Assembly (NCBI GenBank): GCA_031254955.1
Contig: JAIRTK010000415.1
Coordinates: 1-8,231 of the forward strand
Reading direction: 5' to 3'
DNA length: 8,231 nt
Source of the DNA: Opitutaceae bacterium
GTDB lineage: Bacteria > Verrucomicrobiota > Verrucomicrobiia > Opitutales > Opitutaceae
The notes under the pieces are model-generated. The model searched no databases, was not told where the DNA came from, and saw only the letters and a program-made list of their open reading frames with translations. Numbering within the stretch: position 1 is the first letter of the stretch; each line of letters starts with the position of its first letter. The position numbers and the translations under genes were made by a program. This document shows, piece by piece, positions 1 to 5,530 of this stretch.

Positions 1-309
1 GAGGCGCGGGACACCCAGGCCCATTTCATCTGCATGTGCCACAACCTGCTGCTGGAGCTGGAGCAGCGCCTGGCGGAGGAGCACCGGATCAGCAACGAGG
101 CCGAGCACCGGCGCAGAGAACAACGGCTTGACGAGCAGCGGCATCGGGCGCGCGAGCGGAAGCGCGTCCTGCCCGCGTTCGTGGAAACATGCCGCAGGCT
201 CACACAGACGAGCCTGAAGTTCATCCGCTGGCTGCGGGCCTGTTTGTTCTCCGAGCTTCCCCTGGCCCATTTCCTGCCCGCCCTGCGTCACTTATATCAA
301 CATTTATAA
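1..309 (+). CDS. C-terminal part of a probable DDE (IS4-like) transposase, 5' end outside window
   Basis: The frame is open from the first base of the window to TAA at 307-309, so this is the last ~102 residues of a longer protein. The first internal Met is at base 34, but the reading continues upstream of it as EARDTQAHFIC, so 34 is not a convincing start. The visible part has an HFICMCHNLLLELE segment, a highly charged Glu/Arg-rich stretch that is probably helical, and a tail of the form RLTQTSLKFIRWLRACLFS...FLPALRHLY. That tail resembles the C-termini of IS4-like transposases as I remember them. The DDE catalytic residues would lie outside the window, so the family is an inference and activity cannot be judged. 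No terminal inverted repeat could be fixed downstream. It does not belong functionally to the cobalamin genes and may mark the left border of the cluster. Confidence 0.55.
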   Translation, partial: EARDTQAHFICMCHNLLLELEQRLAEEHRISNEAEHRRREQRLDEQRHRARERKRVLPAFVETCRRLTQTSLKFIRWLRACLFSELPLAHFLPALRHLYQHL

Positions 310-348
310 GGGCGAATTTTAGACACCGTTCCCCTACTACCCCGCTAT

Positions 349-481
349 GGAGTGCGGAGGCAGAAGGCGCGAGGCGCCCGGCAATACCGCTTTTTGCCGG
401 CGAAGGCGGGCTGGTCATCCCATGTATTTCCCTGCAGCCGAAAGCGGCATCGCCGGGCGTCGCCCCCTGCCTCCACTCTCC
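349..481. repeat. Long imperfect hairpin (palindromic intergenic element)
   Basis: Two arms about 45 nt long are complementary around a ~47-nt loop. Paired blocks seen directly are GGAGGCAG (356-363) with CTGCCTCC (467-474), CGCCCGGC (375-382) with GCCGGGCG (452-459), and CCGCTTT (387-393) with AAAGCGG (441-447). A further partial helix joins 349-354 to 476-481. Mismatches and internal loops between the blocks are short and partly symmetric, as expected for a folded element. Overlapping short reading frames have no recognisable protein. It is likely one copy of a dispersed repeat, since other structured repeats occupy most gaps here. It has no T-run after it and is not a typical intrinsic terminator. 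Confidence 0.7.
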
Positions 482-581
482 AAATTGGCTCTCGTTATTA
501 TTATGGTCGTCCTTTAAAAACCCAAGAAATGGGCAAAACCGAGGGATATTGAATAAGAACACTGATGCGTCAAAATAGTAA
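482..581. other. Gene-free remainder of the 310-865 gap
   Basis: This is an A+T-richer stretch between two structured repeats. I see no convincing gene, riboswitch or RNA gene. It contains a weak CCCA/TGGG inverted pair near 521-533 and an AT-rich segment at 545-580 that could hold the promoter for btuC, but no good -35/-10 pair can be picked. The rest of the 556-nt gap between the transposase tail and btuC is made of the hairpin at 349-481, the cloverleaf repeat at 582-697 and the hexamer tract at 698-860. Confidence 0.5.
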
Positions 582-697
582 CTGAGGTTACGCGCTGTCG
601 TCGTAGCGCAGGTTTCCAAACCTGCTGACGGGCCGCAGGCCCGCCCTGAAGCAGACTTGGAAGTCCGCGCTACGACAGAGGCCGCGCGCAACCTCAG
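582..697 (+). repeat. Cloverleaf-like dispersed repeat, copy 1, with extended outer stem
   Basis: A 77-nt core (601-677) recurs at 5439-5515 with 69 of 77 positions identical. The core is closed by TCGTAGCGC (601-609) pairing with GCGCTACGA (667-675). Inside are three small hairpins: CAGGTT/AACCTG (609-614 with 619-624), CGGGCC/GGCCCG (629-634 with 638-643, 3-nt loop) and GACT/AGTC (654-657 with 662-665). In this copy the flanks add more pairing: CTGAGGTT (582-589) with AACCTCAG (690-697) and CGCGC (591-595) with GCGCG (684-688). The result is a three-armed fold on a long interrupted stem. It lacks tRNA hallmarks such as a T-loop or CCA end, so I call it a structured repeat, not a tRNA. Confidence 0.8.
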
Positions 698-860
698 AGA
701 GAAAGGAAAAGAGTAAAAGAACGAAAACGATAAAGAGAATGAGAACGATAAAGAGAACGAAAACGCGTAAGAAAAAGAGACCAGAAAGATAAAGAGAAAG
801 AGAACGAGAACGAGTAAGAGAACGATAAAGAGAACGAGAACGATAAAGAGTAAGAAAAAG
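698..860 (+). repeat. Degenerate hexanucleotide polypurine tract upstream of btuC
   Basis: The tract is almost purely A, G and occasional C/T, arranged in 6-nt units such as GAGAAC, GATAAA, GAGTAA, GAAAAC and GAGAAA. It ends 5 nt before the btuC start codon. TAA units recur and stop translation in one frame, so it is not coding on the + strand. An in-frame TAA at 851-853 also limits btuC to its ATG at 866. The 36 bases at 791-826 are an exact reverse complement of 2568-2603. The A/G-rich end lies where a ribosome binding site would sit, but no clear AGGAGG is present. Confidence 0.85.
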
Positions 861-865
861 CCGCC

Positions 866-1843
866 ATGCCCTCCCATCCTGCCATCCGCTTTGCCCTGCC
901 CGCCGCGCTGCTGCTGCTGGCCGGACTGGTGTTGGCCTCGCTCGGCATGGGCGACATGAACCTTTCGCCCGCGCGCACCCTCGCCGGCGTGCTGCGCCAG
1001 GACGAACTCGCCGCCACGGTGATCTGGAACATGCGGCTGCCCCGCCTCCTCGTCGCCATGTTCATCGGGGCGGCGCTCGCCTCCAGCGGCCTCGTCATGC
1101 AGGCGTATTTCCGCAACAGCCTCGCCAGCCCCGGACTGCTCGGCGTGAGCGCGGGCGGCACAGCCGGCGCGGTCGCCATCATCGGCGCGGGCCTCACCGC
1201 GCACTCGCTCCTGTTTCTCCCCGTGGCGTCGATCGCCGGCGCGCTGGTCGCCACGGCCCTGGTCATCGCGCTCGCGCGGCGCGGCGCGGGCACCGAACGC
1301 CTCCTCCTCGCCGGCATCGCGCTCAATGCGATGCTCGGCGCCGTCTCCAGCTACGTGCTCTCCAACGCCACCCTCACCTACGAACGCAACGCGCAAATTC
1401 TCTTCTGGCTGCTCGGCGGGCTTGAGGACCGCACATGGGAACACGTGAAAATGGCCGCCCCCATCGCCGCCGCCGCCGCGCTGCTCTGGCCGCTCGGACG
1501 CCAGATGGATTTGCTCAGCCTCGGCGCCGACGAAGCCCAGAGCCTCGGCGTCGATGTGCGCCGGTTGCGGCGCCGGCTGCTCGCGCTGTCCACCGTGCTC
1601 ACCGCGCTCGCCACGGCGGTCGCCGGCTCGGTCGGCTTCGTCGGCCTCGTCGTGCCGCATCTGCTGCGCCTGCTCGCCGGCCCGGAACACCGCCGCCTCG
1701 TGCCGCTCTCGCTCATCGGAGGCGCGGCCTTCGTCGTCGCCTGCGACCTCGTCGGACGCGAGGCGGGCGGCCTTCGCATCGGCATCGTCACCGCGTTCGT
1801 CGGCGGCCCCTTCTTCCTCTGGCTCCTCCGCAAAAAAACATGA
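866..1843 (+). CDS. btuC: FecCD-family ABC transporter permease, probable cobalamin/corrinoid importer BtuC
   Basis: This 325-residue protein has the length and hydrophobic pattern of FecCD/BtuC permeases, which usually have about ten membrane helices. Hydrophobic segments run from residue ~10 to the C-terminus. Family signatures include RLPR (57-60) followed by a Gly/Ala-rich helix, RNSLASPGLLGVSAGG (about 83-98), LLAGIALNA, and GFVGLVVPH (257-265), which lies in the region that contacts the ATPase. The C-terminus has the usual TAFVGGPFFLWLL ending. In the membrane two copies would form the translocation channel with two ATPases. FecCD proteins carry either Fe-siderophores, haem or B12; the corrinoid assignment rests on the neighbouring cobA, cobQ, cobD and cbiB. 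ATG 866 is the first start after an in-frame stop at 851. It overlaps btuD by 4 nt (ATGA), implying translational coupling. No periplasmic binding protein (btuF) is seen beside it. Confidence 0.92.
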   Translation: MPSHPAIRFALPAALLLLAGLVLASLGMGDMNLSPARTLAGVLRQDELAATVIWNMRLPRLLVAMFIGAALASSGLVMQAYFRNSLASPGLLGVSAGGTAGAVAIIGAGLTAHSLLFLPVASIAGALVATALVIALARRGAGTERLLLAGIALNAMLGAVSSYVLSNATLTYERNAQILFWLLGGLEDRTWEHVKMAAPIAAAAALLWPLGRQMDLLSLGADEAQSLGVDVRRLRRRLLALSTVLTALATAVAGSVGFVGLVVPHLLRLLAGPEHRRLVPLSLIGGAAFVVACDLVGREAGGLRIGIVTAFVGGPFFLWLLRKKT

Positions 1844-2568
1844 CCGGCGCGCTCGACATCACCAACGCCACCGTGCCCGGACGCCTCTCCGGCGTGACCC
1901 TCCGCCTGGACGCCGGCACGATGGCCGGCCTGATCGGCCCCAACGGCTCGGGCAAGTCCACCCTGCTTCAAGTCGCATCCGGGCTGCTCCCCGCCAGCGG
2001 CGAAGTGCGCTGGGCCGGGCTGCCGCTCCCGCGCATCCCCGTCCTCGAACGCGGACGGCGCGCCGCCTGGGTGCCGCAAGAAGCGCGCTTCGAGTTCGGC
2101 TTCACCGTCCGCTCCGTCGTCGCGCAAGGCCGCTACGCGCACGGCGACGACGGCCACGGGGTGGACGAAGCCCTCGCCCGCCTCGATCTCACCGCGCTTG
2201 CCGACCGCCCCGTCAATCACCTCTCCGGCGGCGAACGCCAGCGCGTCCTCCTCGCCCGCGCCATCGCCACCGGGGCGCCGCTCCAGCTCTGGGACGAACC
2301 GCTCGCCGCGCTCGACCCGCGCCACGCGCTCGAAATCCTCCTCCTCGGCAACAAGCACACCCGCGCCGGCGGCACGCTCCTCTTTTCCCTGCACGACCTC
2401 CGCATGGCCTGCATCCTCGACATCGTTGTCGTCCTGCACCAAGGCCGCCTGCGCGCCGCCGGCATCCCCTCCGAAGTCCTCACGCCCGACCTCCTCCTCG
2501 AAGTCTTCGGCGTCCGCGCCGAAATCACCCCCAGCCTCTCCTTCGCCCTGCCCTCCCCCTCCTCCTAA
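1840..2568 (+). CDS. btuD: ABC transporter ATP-binding protein, probable corrinoid importer ATPase BtuD
   Basis: This 242-residue ATPase carries all nucleotide-binding motifs in order: Walker A GPNGSGKST (33-41), Q-loop Gln80 in WVPQE, signature LSGGERQRV (128-136), Walker B ending LQLWDEP (148-154), D-loop ALDP (157-160) and switch His185 in SLHD. The length is typical of FecE/BtuD subunits. It would sit on the cytoplasmic face and power BtuC. The ATG at 1840 overlaps the btuC stop, and the start is placed there because the family's N-terminal beta-strand follows directly; the frame stays open upstream inside btuC, but that part is a shadow. The last dozen residues (PSLSFALPSPSS) are low-complexity and lie against the pyrimidine tract that begins at the stop codon, suggesting the C-terminus has drifted into repeat sequence. 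Confidence 0.93.
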   Translation: MTGALDITNATVPGRLSGVTLRLDAGTMAGLIGPNGSGKSTLLQVASGLLPASGEVRWAGLPLPRIPVLERGRRAAWVPQEARFEFGFTVRSVVAQGRYAHGDDGHGVDEALARLDLTALADRPVNHLSGGERQRVLLARAIATGAPLQLWDEPLAALDPRHALEILLLGNKHTRAGGTLLFSLHDLRMACILDIVVVLHQGRLRAAGIPSEVLTPDLLLEVFGVRAEITPSLSFALPSPSS

Positions 2569-2670
2569 TCGTTCTCTTACTCGTTCTCGTTCTCTTTCTC
2601 TTTCTCATCCGCGTCCGCATCCTCTTTCGCATCCTCTTCCTCATCCTCCTTCTCGCTTCCCGCTCTTTTC
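2568..2670 (-). repeat. Inverted hexamer tract (pyrimidine on + strand) directly after btuD
   Basis: The tract begins at the last base of the btuD stop codon. It is the reverse complement of the GAGAAC/GATAAA/GAGTAA type of unit seen at 698-860 and 2841-2940. Bases 2568-2603 match the complement of 791-826 exactly over 36 nt. A 26-nt stretch of it also matches the complement of 2904-2929. From about 2604 on, the units degrade to CTCATCC/CTTCCTC-like repeats. The reading frames on either strand give only Ser/Phe/Leu or Glu/Asn/Asp low-complexity peptides. Confidence 0.8.
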
Positions 2671-2694
2671 GATGGCTGAAAACAAACCGATAAA

Positions 2695-2763
2695 CTCACG
2701 CAAAAACGCAAAGGCGCGGAGAAAACCCCCGGATTTCTCCGCGTCTCCGCGCCTCTGCGTGAG
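2695..2763. repeat. Palindromic intergenic repeat
   Basis: CTCACGCA (2695-2702) pairs with TGCGTGAG (2756-2763) at the outside. Inside, CGCGGAGAAA (2715-2724) can pair perfectly with TTTCTCCGCG (2734-2743) around a 9-nt loop, or GGCGCGGAGA (2713-2722) can pair with TCTCCGCGCC (2744-2753). The right arm is thus a run of three related 10-mers (TTTCTCCGCG, TCTCCGCGCC, TCTGCGTGAG), giving two mutually exclusive hairpins. I recall similar CTCCGCG/CTCTGCG palindromes as dispersed repeats in environmental bacterial genomes. It lies downstream of btuD but has no T-run, so a terminator role is unproven. Confidence 0.75.
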
Positions 2764-2807
2764 AAAAAACACCCAGTCAAAATAGCGACGCCCCCTCTTT
2801 CTCAATC

Positions 2808-2837
2808 CATCACGCCGACAACCATCACGCAGACAAA
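2808..2837 (+). repeat. Tandem 15-nt duplication
   Basis: CATCACGCCGACAAC (2808-2822) is followed at once by CATCACGCAGACAAA (2823-2837), with 13 of 15 positions identical. It lies between the palindrome and the hexamer tract upstream of cobA. No function is apparent. The rest of 2764-2807 shows nothing I can name. Confidence 0.6.
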
Positions 2838-2840
2838 AAA

Positions 2841-2940
2841 GATAAAGAGAAAGAGAACGACGAGAACGATAAAGAGAAAGAGAACGAGTAAGATAAAGAG
2901 AACGAGAACGAGAACGAGTAAGAGAACGAGCAAAGAAAAA
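2841..2940 (+). repeat. Degenerate hexanucleotide polypurine tract upstream of cobA
   Basis: The tract has the same unit family as 698-860 (GATAAA, GAGAAA, GAGAAC, GAGTAA), here with a 3-nt phase slip near 2861. It ends 18 nt before the cobA ATG at 2959. Bases 2904-2929 match the complement of the tract after btuD over 26 nt without a mismatch, and more loosely beyond. Repeated TAA units argue against a coding role. It occupies the leader of cobA much as the first tract occupies the leader of btuC. Confidence 0.85.
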
Positions 2941-2958
2941 CACTCCGCACCACCCACC

Positions 2959-3630
2959 ATGAACCACCACCCGCAATCCCCCGCCTCCCCCCCTGCCGAC
3001 GCCTCCCCCCGTGCCGACGCCCCCCACGCCTCCCCGTCCGCCTCCGCCGACACCGGACACCGCGAGCACATGCAAGCCGTCCAAGCGCAAGTCCGCGCCG
3101 CCGTGCGCGCCGCCAAGACCAAGCGCGGCCTCGTCATGGTGCACACCGGCGACGGCAAAGGCAAAACCACCGCCGCCTTCGGCATGCTCGCCCGCATGCT
3201 CGCGCACAAACGCAAATGCGCCGTCATCCAGTTCATCAAGTCCCGCAAAGACGCCGTTGCCCGCCTGCTCGAAAGCCCCCAACTCCACTGGCACCACGCC
3301 GGCGGCGGCTTCACCTGGGACACCCAGAACCGCGACAACGACATCGCCCTCTGCCGCGCGGGCTGGCAGCTTGCCCTCAACTACTTCGCCGACCCGGAAA
3401 TCAGCTTCATCCACCTCGACGAACTCAACGTCGTCCTCGACCTCGGCTACCTTTCCAAAGATGAAGTCCTCGCCGCGCTCCGCGCCAAACGCCCCGGACT
3501 CCACGTCGTCTGCACCGGACGCAACGCCCCGCCCGAACTCATCGAACTCGCCGACCTCGTCACCGAAATGCGCGAAATCAAGCACCCCTTCAACGCCGGC
3601 ATCCAAGCCCAGCCGGGAATCGAATTCTGA
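2959..3630 (+). CDS. cobA: ATP:corrinoid adenosyltransferase, CobA/CobO/BtuR type
   Basis: The cytoplasmic enzyme transfers the 5'-deoxyadenosyl group of ATP to reduced cobalt, making adenosyl-corrinoids in both de novo synthesis and salvage. The 223 residues show the CobA P-loop GDGKGKTT (64-71), followed by AAFGMLAR, then QFIKS, GFTWDTQNRD (117-126), HLDELN (153-157, acidic pair Asp154/Glu155) and the conserved C-terminal block KHPFNAGIQAQPGIEF. Family members are usually about 190-200 residues. The excess is a Pro/Ala/Ser-rich N-terminus (residues 1-37) with no signal-peptide character. Met38 (base 3070) is an alternative start that would still keep a normal enzyme, although it removes part of the short N-terminal helix. 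No strong ribosome binding site settles this. The gene follows a hexamer tract and precedes cobQ. Confidence 0.94.
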   Translation: MNHHPQSPASPPADASPRADAPHASPSASADTGHREHMQAVQAQVRAAVRAAKTKRGLVMVHTGDGKGKTTAAFGMLARMLAHKRKCAVIQFIKSRKDAVARLLESPQLHWHHAGGGFTWDTQNRDNDIALCRAGWQLALNYFADPEISFIHLDELNVVLDLGYLSKDEVLAALRAKRPGLHVVCTGRNAPPELIELADLVTEMREIKHPFNAGIQAQPGIEF

Positions 3631-3632
3631 CG

Positions 3633-3704
3633 AATGCGAAATACGGAATGCGAATTTCGGAATGCGAATCCCGAAAATGCGAATTTCGGATTTCGGAATG
3701 CGAA
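3633..3704 (+). repeat. Heptamer repeat array, left arm (ATGCGAA type)
   Basis: It begins 3 nt after the cobA stop. AATGCGAA occurs five times, at 3633, 3647, 3661, 3676 and 3697, alternating with units such as ATACGGA, TTTCGGA and TCCCGAA. The spacings of 14, 14, 15 and 21 nt show a 7-nt period with one slipped base. All frames read as Arg/Asn/Glu/Cys-like low-complexity peptide, with no gene character. Its units are complementary to those of the right arm at 3772-3871. Confidence 0.8.
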
Positions 3705-3771
3705 ATGCCACGCGACAGCATGGCCATCCTCATCCCCCGCCTCCCGCGCCTTCCCCGCGCCACCGCCCCCG

Positions 3772-3871
3772 TCACTCCACACTCCGCCCCCCTCACTCCG
3801 CACTCCGCATTCCACACCCCGCATTACCCCGCATCACCCCGCATCACTCCGCGCTCCGCATTCCGCACTCC
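3772..3871 (+). repeat. Heptamer repeat array, right arm (CACTCCG/CATTCCG type)
   Basis: The array runs up to the base before the cobQ ATG. Units are CACTCCG, CATTCCA, CACCCCG, CGCTCCG and CATTCCG, with a middle section of repeated CCGCATCAC/CCGCATTAC. CATTCCG is the reverse complement of CGGAATG, the unit phase that recurs in the left arm, so the two arms could pair as a slippery, multi-register stem over the ~67-nt spacer (3705-3771). The spacer is C-rich and shows nothing else. The array leaves no purine-rich ribosome binding site for cobQ. Confidence 0.75.
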
Positions 3872-5422
3872 ATGAAATCCCTCTCCATCCTCGGCACATC
3901 CTCCAACGCCGGCAAAACCTGGGTCGCCACCGCCTTCTGCGCCTGGCTGCGCGCCCAAGGCGTGCGCGTCGCGCCATTCAAGGCGCAAAACATGTCCAAC
4001 AACGCCTGGGCCACGCTCGACGGCGGCGAGATGGCCCGCGCCCAAGCCGTGCAAGCCGAAGCCTGCGGCCTCATGCCGGACGCCAGGATGAACCCCATCC
4101 TCCTGAAACCCTCCGGCCCCGGCGGCTCCCAACTCGTCCTTCTGGGCCGCGCCCAAGGCCACCAACCCGCCGCCGAATATTACCGCCACATCGACCGCCT
4201 CTGGGAAATCGTGAAAACCACGCTGGACGACTGGCGCTCCCGCTGCGACATCCTCGTGCAAGAAGGCGCGGGCAGCCCCGTCGAACTCAATCTCATGGAC
4301 CGCGACCTCGTCAACCTCCGCCCCATGCGCCACCTCGACGGACGCTTTCTCCTCGTGGGCGACATCGACCGCGGCGGCATCTACGCCCAACTCGCCGGCA
4401 CCTGGGCGCTCCTCCCGCCGCAAGACCGCCCCCGCTCGCTCGGCGCCATCGTCAACCGCTTTCGCGGCGACCGCTCCCTCTTCCCCCATCCGCAAGCATG
4501 GCTCGCCCCGCACGCCCCCGGCCTCGACATCGCCGGCACGCTCCCCTTCCGCCCCGACCTCCAACCCGAGGAAGAGGACGGACTCGCCGCCGCCGACGAA
4601 GACCGCGGCGCCGGCGCCTCCATTTGCTGGATACGGCTCCCCCGCGCCGCCAACCTCACCGACTGCCAGCCCTGGTGGGGCGACACCGGCATCCGCACGC
4701 GCTGGGTCTCCACACCCCAAGCCCTCGCCGACGCGCGCGCCATCATCATCCCCGGCTCCAAAAACACCCTCGCCGACCTGCGCTGGCTCCGCGAAAACGG
4801 ACTCGCCGCCGCCATCATCGCCGCCGCGAAACGCGGCATCCCGATCGTCGGCCTCTGCGGCGGCTTCCAACTCCTCGGCGCGCGCCTCATCGACCCGGAA
4901 GGCGTGGCGGGAGACGCCGGCGACCAACCCGGCCTCGGCCTTCTGCCGCACCAGACCGTTTTCCAACGCGAAAAAACCGTCCGCCAAGTCACCGCCCGTT
5001 GCGCCTCCCGCCGCTGGACCGCCTACGAAATCCACATGGGCCGCGACGAACCGCCCGCGCCCCGCCCCGCCCCAAATGCAAACGCCTCCCCGCCGCCGCC
5101 CATTCCCGGCGAAACCAGAAACCAGACAGACAGCGGGAAGCCGCCACCCCCCGCCCCCGCCGCGCCCCTGCAAACCGTCGAAGACGCACACGGCTCCCGT
5201 CCCGAAGGACTCCGCTCGGGCAACATCATCGGCACCTACCTGCACGGCTGGTTCGAAGTCCCTGAGACCCGCCGACTCCTCACCGCCGCCGCCGGCATCG
5301 CGGAACACCGCCCGCATCCCGTCCCCTGGGCCGAGCAACGCCAGCAAATCTACCGCCAGATGGCCGCGCACCTGGAATCCCACCTGAACCTCACCGCAGT
5401 CAAACGCTACCTCGACCTGTGA
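3872..5422 (+). CDS. cobQ: Cobyric acid synthase (glutamine-hydrolysing), CobQ/CbiP
   Basis: The enzyme amidates side chains b, d, e and g of adenosylcobyrinic acid a,c-diamide using glutamine and ATP, giving adenosylcobyric acid. The 516-residue protein has an N-terminal ATP-binding domain with GTSSNAGKT (8-16), the CobQ hallmark FKAQNMSNNA (36-45), EGAGSP (131-136) and GDIDRGG (163-169). The C-terminal glutaminase domain has nucleophile Cys329 in GLCGGFQ and His458 in GTYLHG. Family members are typically about 480-510 residues. An unusual Pro/Ala-rich insertion, about residues 394-434, sits between the conserved YEIHMGR and the DGxxxG/GTYLHG region. The frame is open far upstream through cobA, but family N-termini begin at this Met. 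A heptamer array fills the 241-nt gap from cobA, so any link with cobA is by cotranscription, not overlap. Confidence 0.95.
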   Translation: MKSLSILGTSSNAGKTWVATAFCAWLRAQGVRVAPFKAQNMSNNAWATLDGGEMARAQAVQAEACGLMPDARMNPILLKPSGPGGSQLVLLGRAQGHQPAAEYYRHIDRLWEIVKTTLDDWRSRCDILVQEGAGSPVELNLMDRDLVNLRPMRHLDGRFLLVGDIDRGGIYAQLAGTWALLPPQDRPRSLGAIVNRFRGDRSLFPHPQAWLAPHAPGLDIAGTLPFRPDLQPEEEDGLAAADEDRGAGASICWIRLPRAANLTDCQPWWGDTGIRTRWVSTPQALADARAIIIPGSKNTLADLRWLRENGLAAAIIAAAKRGIPIVGLCGGFQLLGARLIDPEGVAGDAGDQPGLGLLPHQTVFQREKTVRQVTARCASRRWTAYEIHMGRDEPPAPRPAPNANASPPPPIPGETRNQTDSGKPPPPAPAAPLQTVEDAHGSRPEGLRSGNIIGTYLHGWFEVPETRRLLTAAAGIAEHRPHPVPWAEQRQQIYRQMAAHLESHLNLTAVKRYLDL

Positions 5423-5438
5423 CTCTCACTCCCCTCAA

Positions 5439-5515
5439 TCGTAGCGCAGGTTTCCAAACCTGCTGACGGGCCGAAGGCCCGCCCTGAAGCAACCCTGAAA
5501 GTCTGCATTACGACA
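5439..5515 (+). repeat. Cloverleaf-like dispersed repeat, copy 2
   Basis: It matches 601-677 at 69 of 77 positions in the same orientation, beginning 16 nt after the cobQ stop. The first two hairpins are kept: the CAGGTT/AACCTG hairpin is unchanged, and the CGGGCC/GGCCCG hairpin differs only in one loop base. Differences cluster in the third arm, which no longer pairs, and in the right side of the closing stem (GCATTACGA instead of GCGCTACGA, leaving one G-U and one mismatch). The extended outer stem of copy 1 is absent. This looks like a decaying copy. Confidence 0.85.
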
Positions 5516-5530
5516 CAAGCAACGCCTAAC

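Noticed and set aside
549..578. Sigma70-type promoter (TTGAAT with an A-rich -10 region) for btuC
   Set aside because: The candidate -10 hexamers match the consensus poorly and the distance to btuC is long. The evidence is too weak to list.
601..677. tRNA or tRNA-like gene
   Set aside because: The three-armed fold and 77-nt length are suggestive, but there is no T-loop GTTC, no anticodon-arm geometry and no CCA end, and a degenerate second copy exists at 5439-5515.
310..865. Cobalamin riboswitch upstream of btuC
   Set aside because: This location was expected, but no B12-box-like GCCACTG was found by eye on either strand. The structured DNA there is explained by repeats. A covariance scan would decide.
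221..1690. Long reverse-strand open frame of 489 codons, with another at 1378-2442
   Set aside because: They lie antisense to btuC/btuD and across repeats, and their translation is Gly/Ala/Glu/Arg low-complexity. They are GC-driven shadows of the real + strand genes.
2695..2763. Rho-independent terminator after btuD
   Set aside because: The stem is strong but there is no T-run after it, and the element looks like a dispersed palindrome. Termination remains possible but unsupported.
3633..3871. CRISPR array
   Set aside because: The period is 7 nt with degenerate units and no unique spacers of constant length. No cas gene is present.
3824..5383. Reverse-strand open frame of 519 codons opposite cobQ
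   Set aside because: It is fully antisense to a well-supported CobQ, with no family motif and biased composition.
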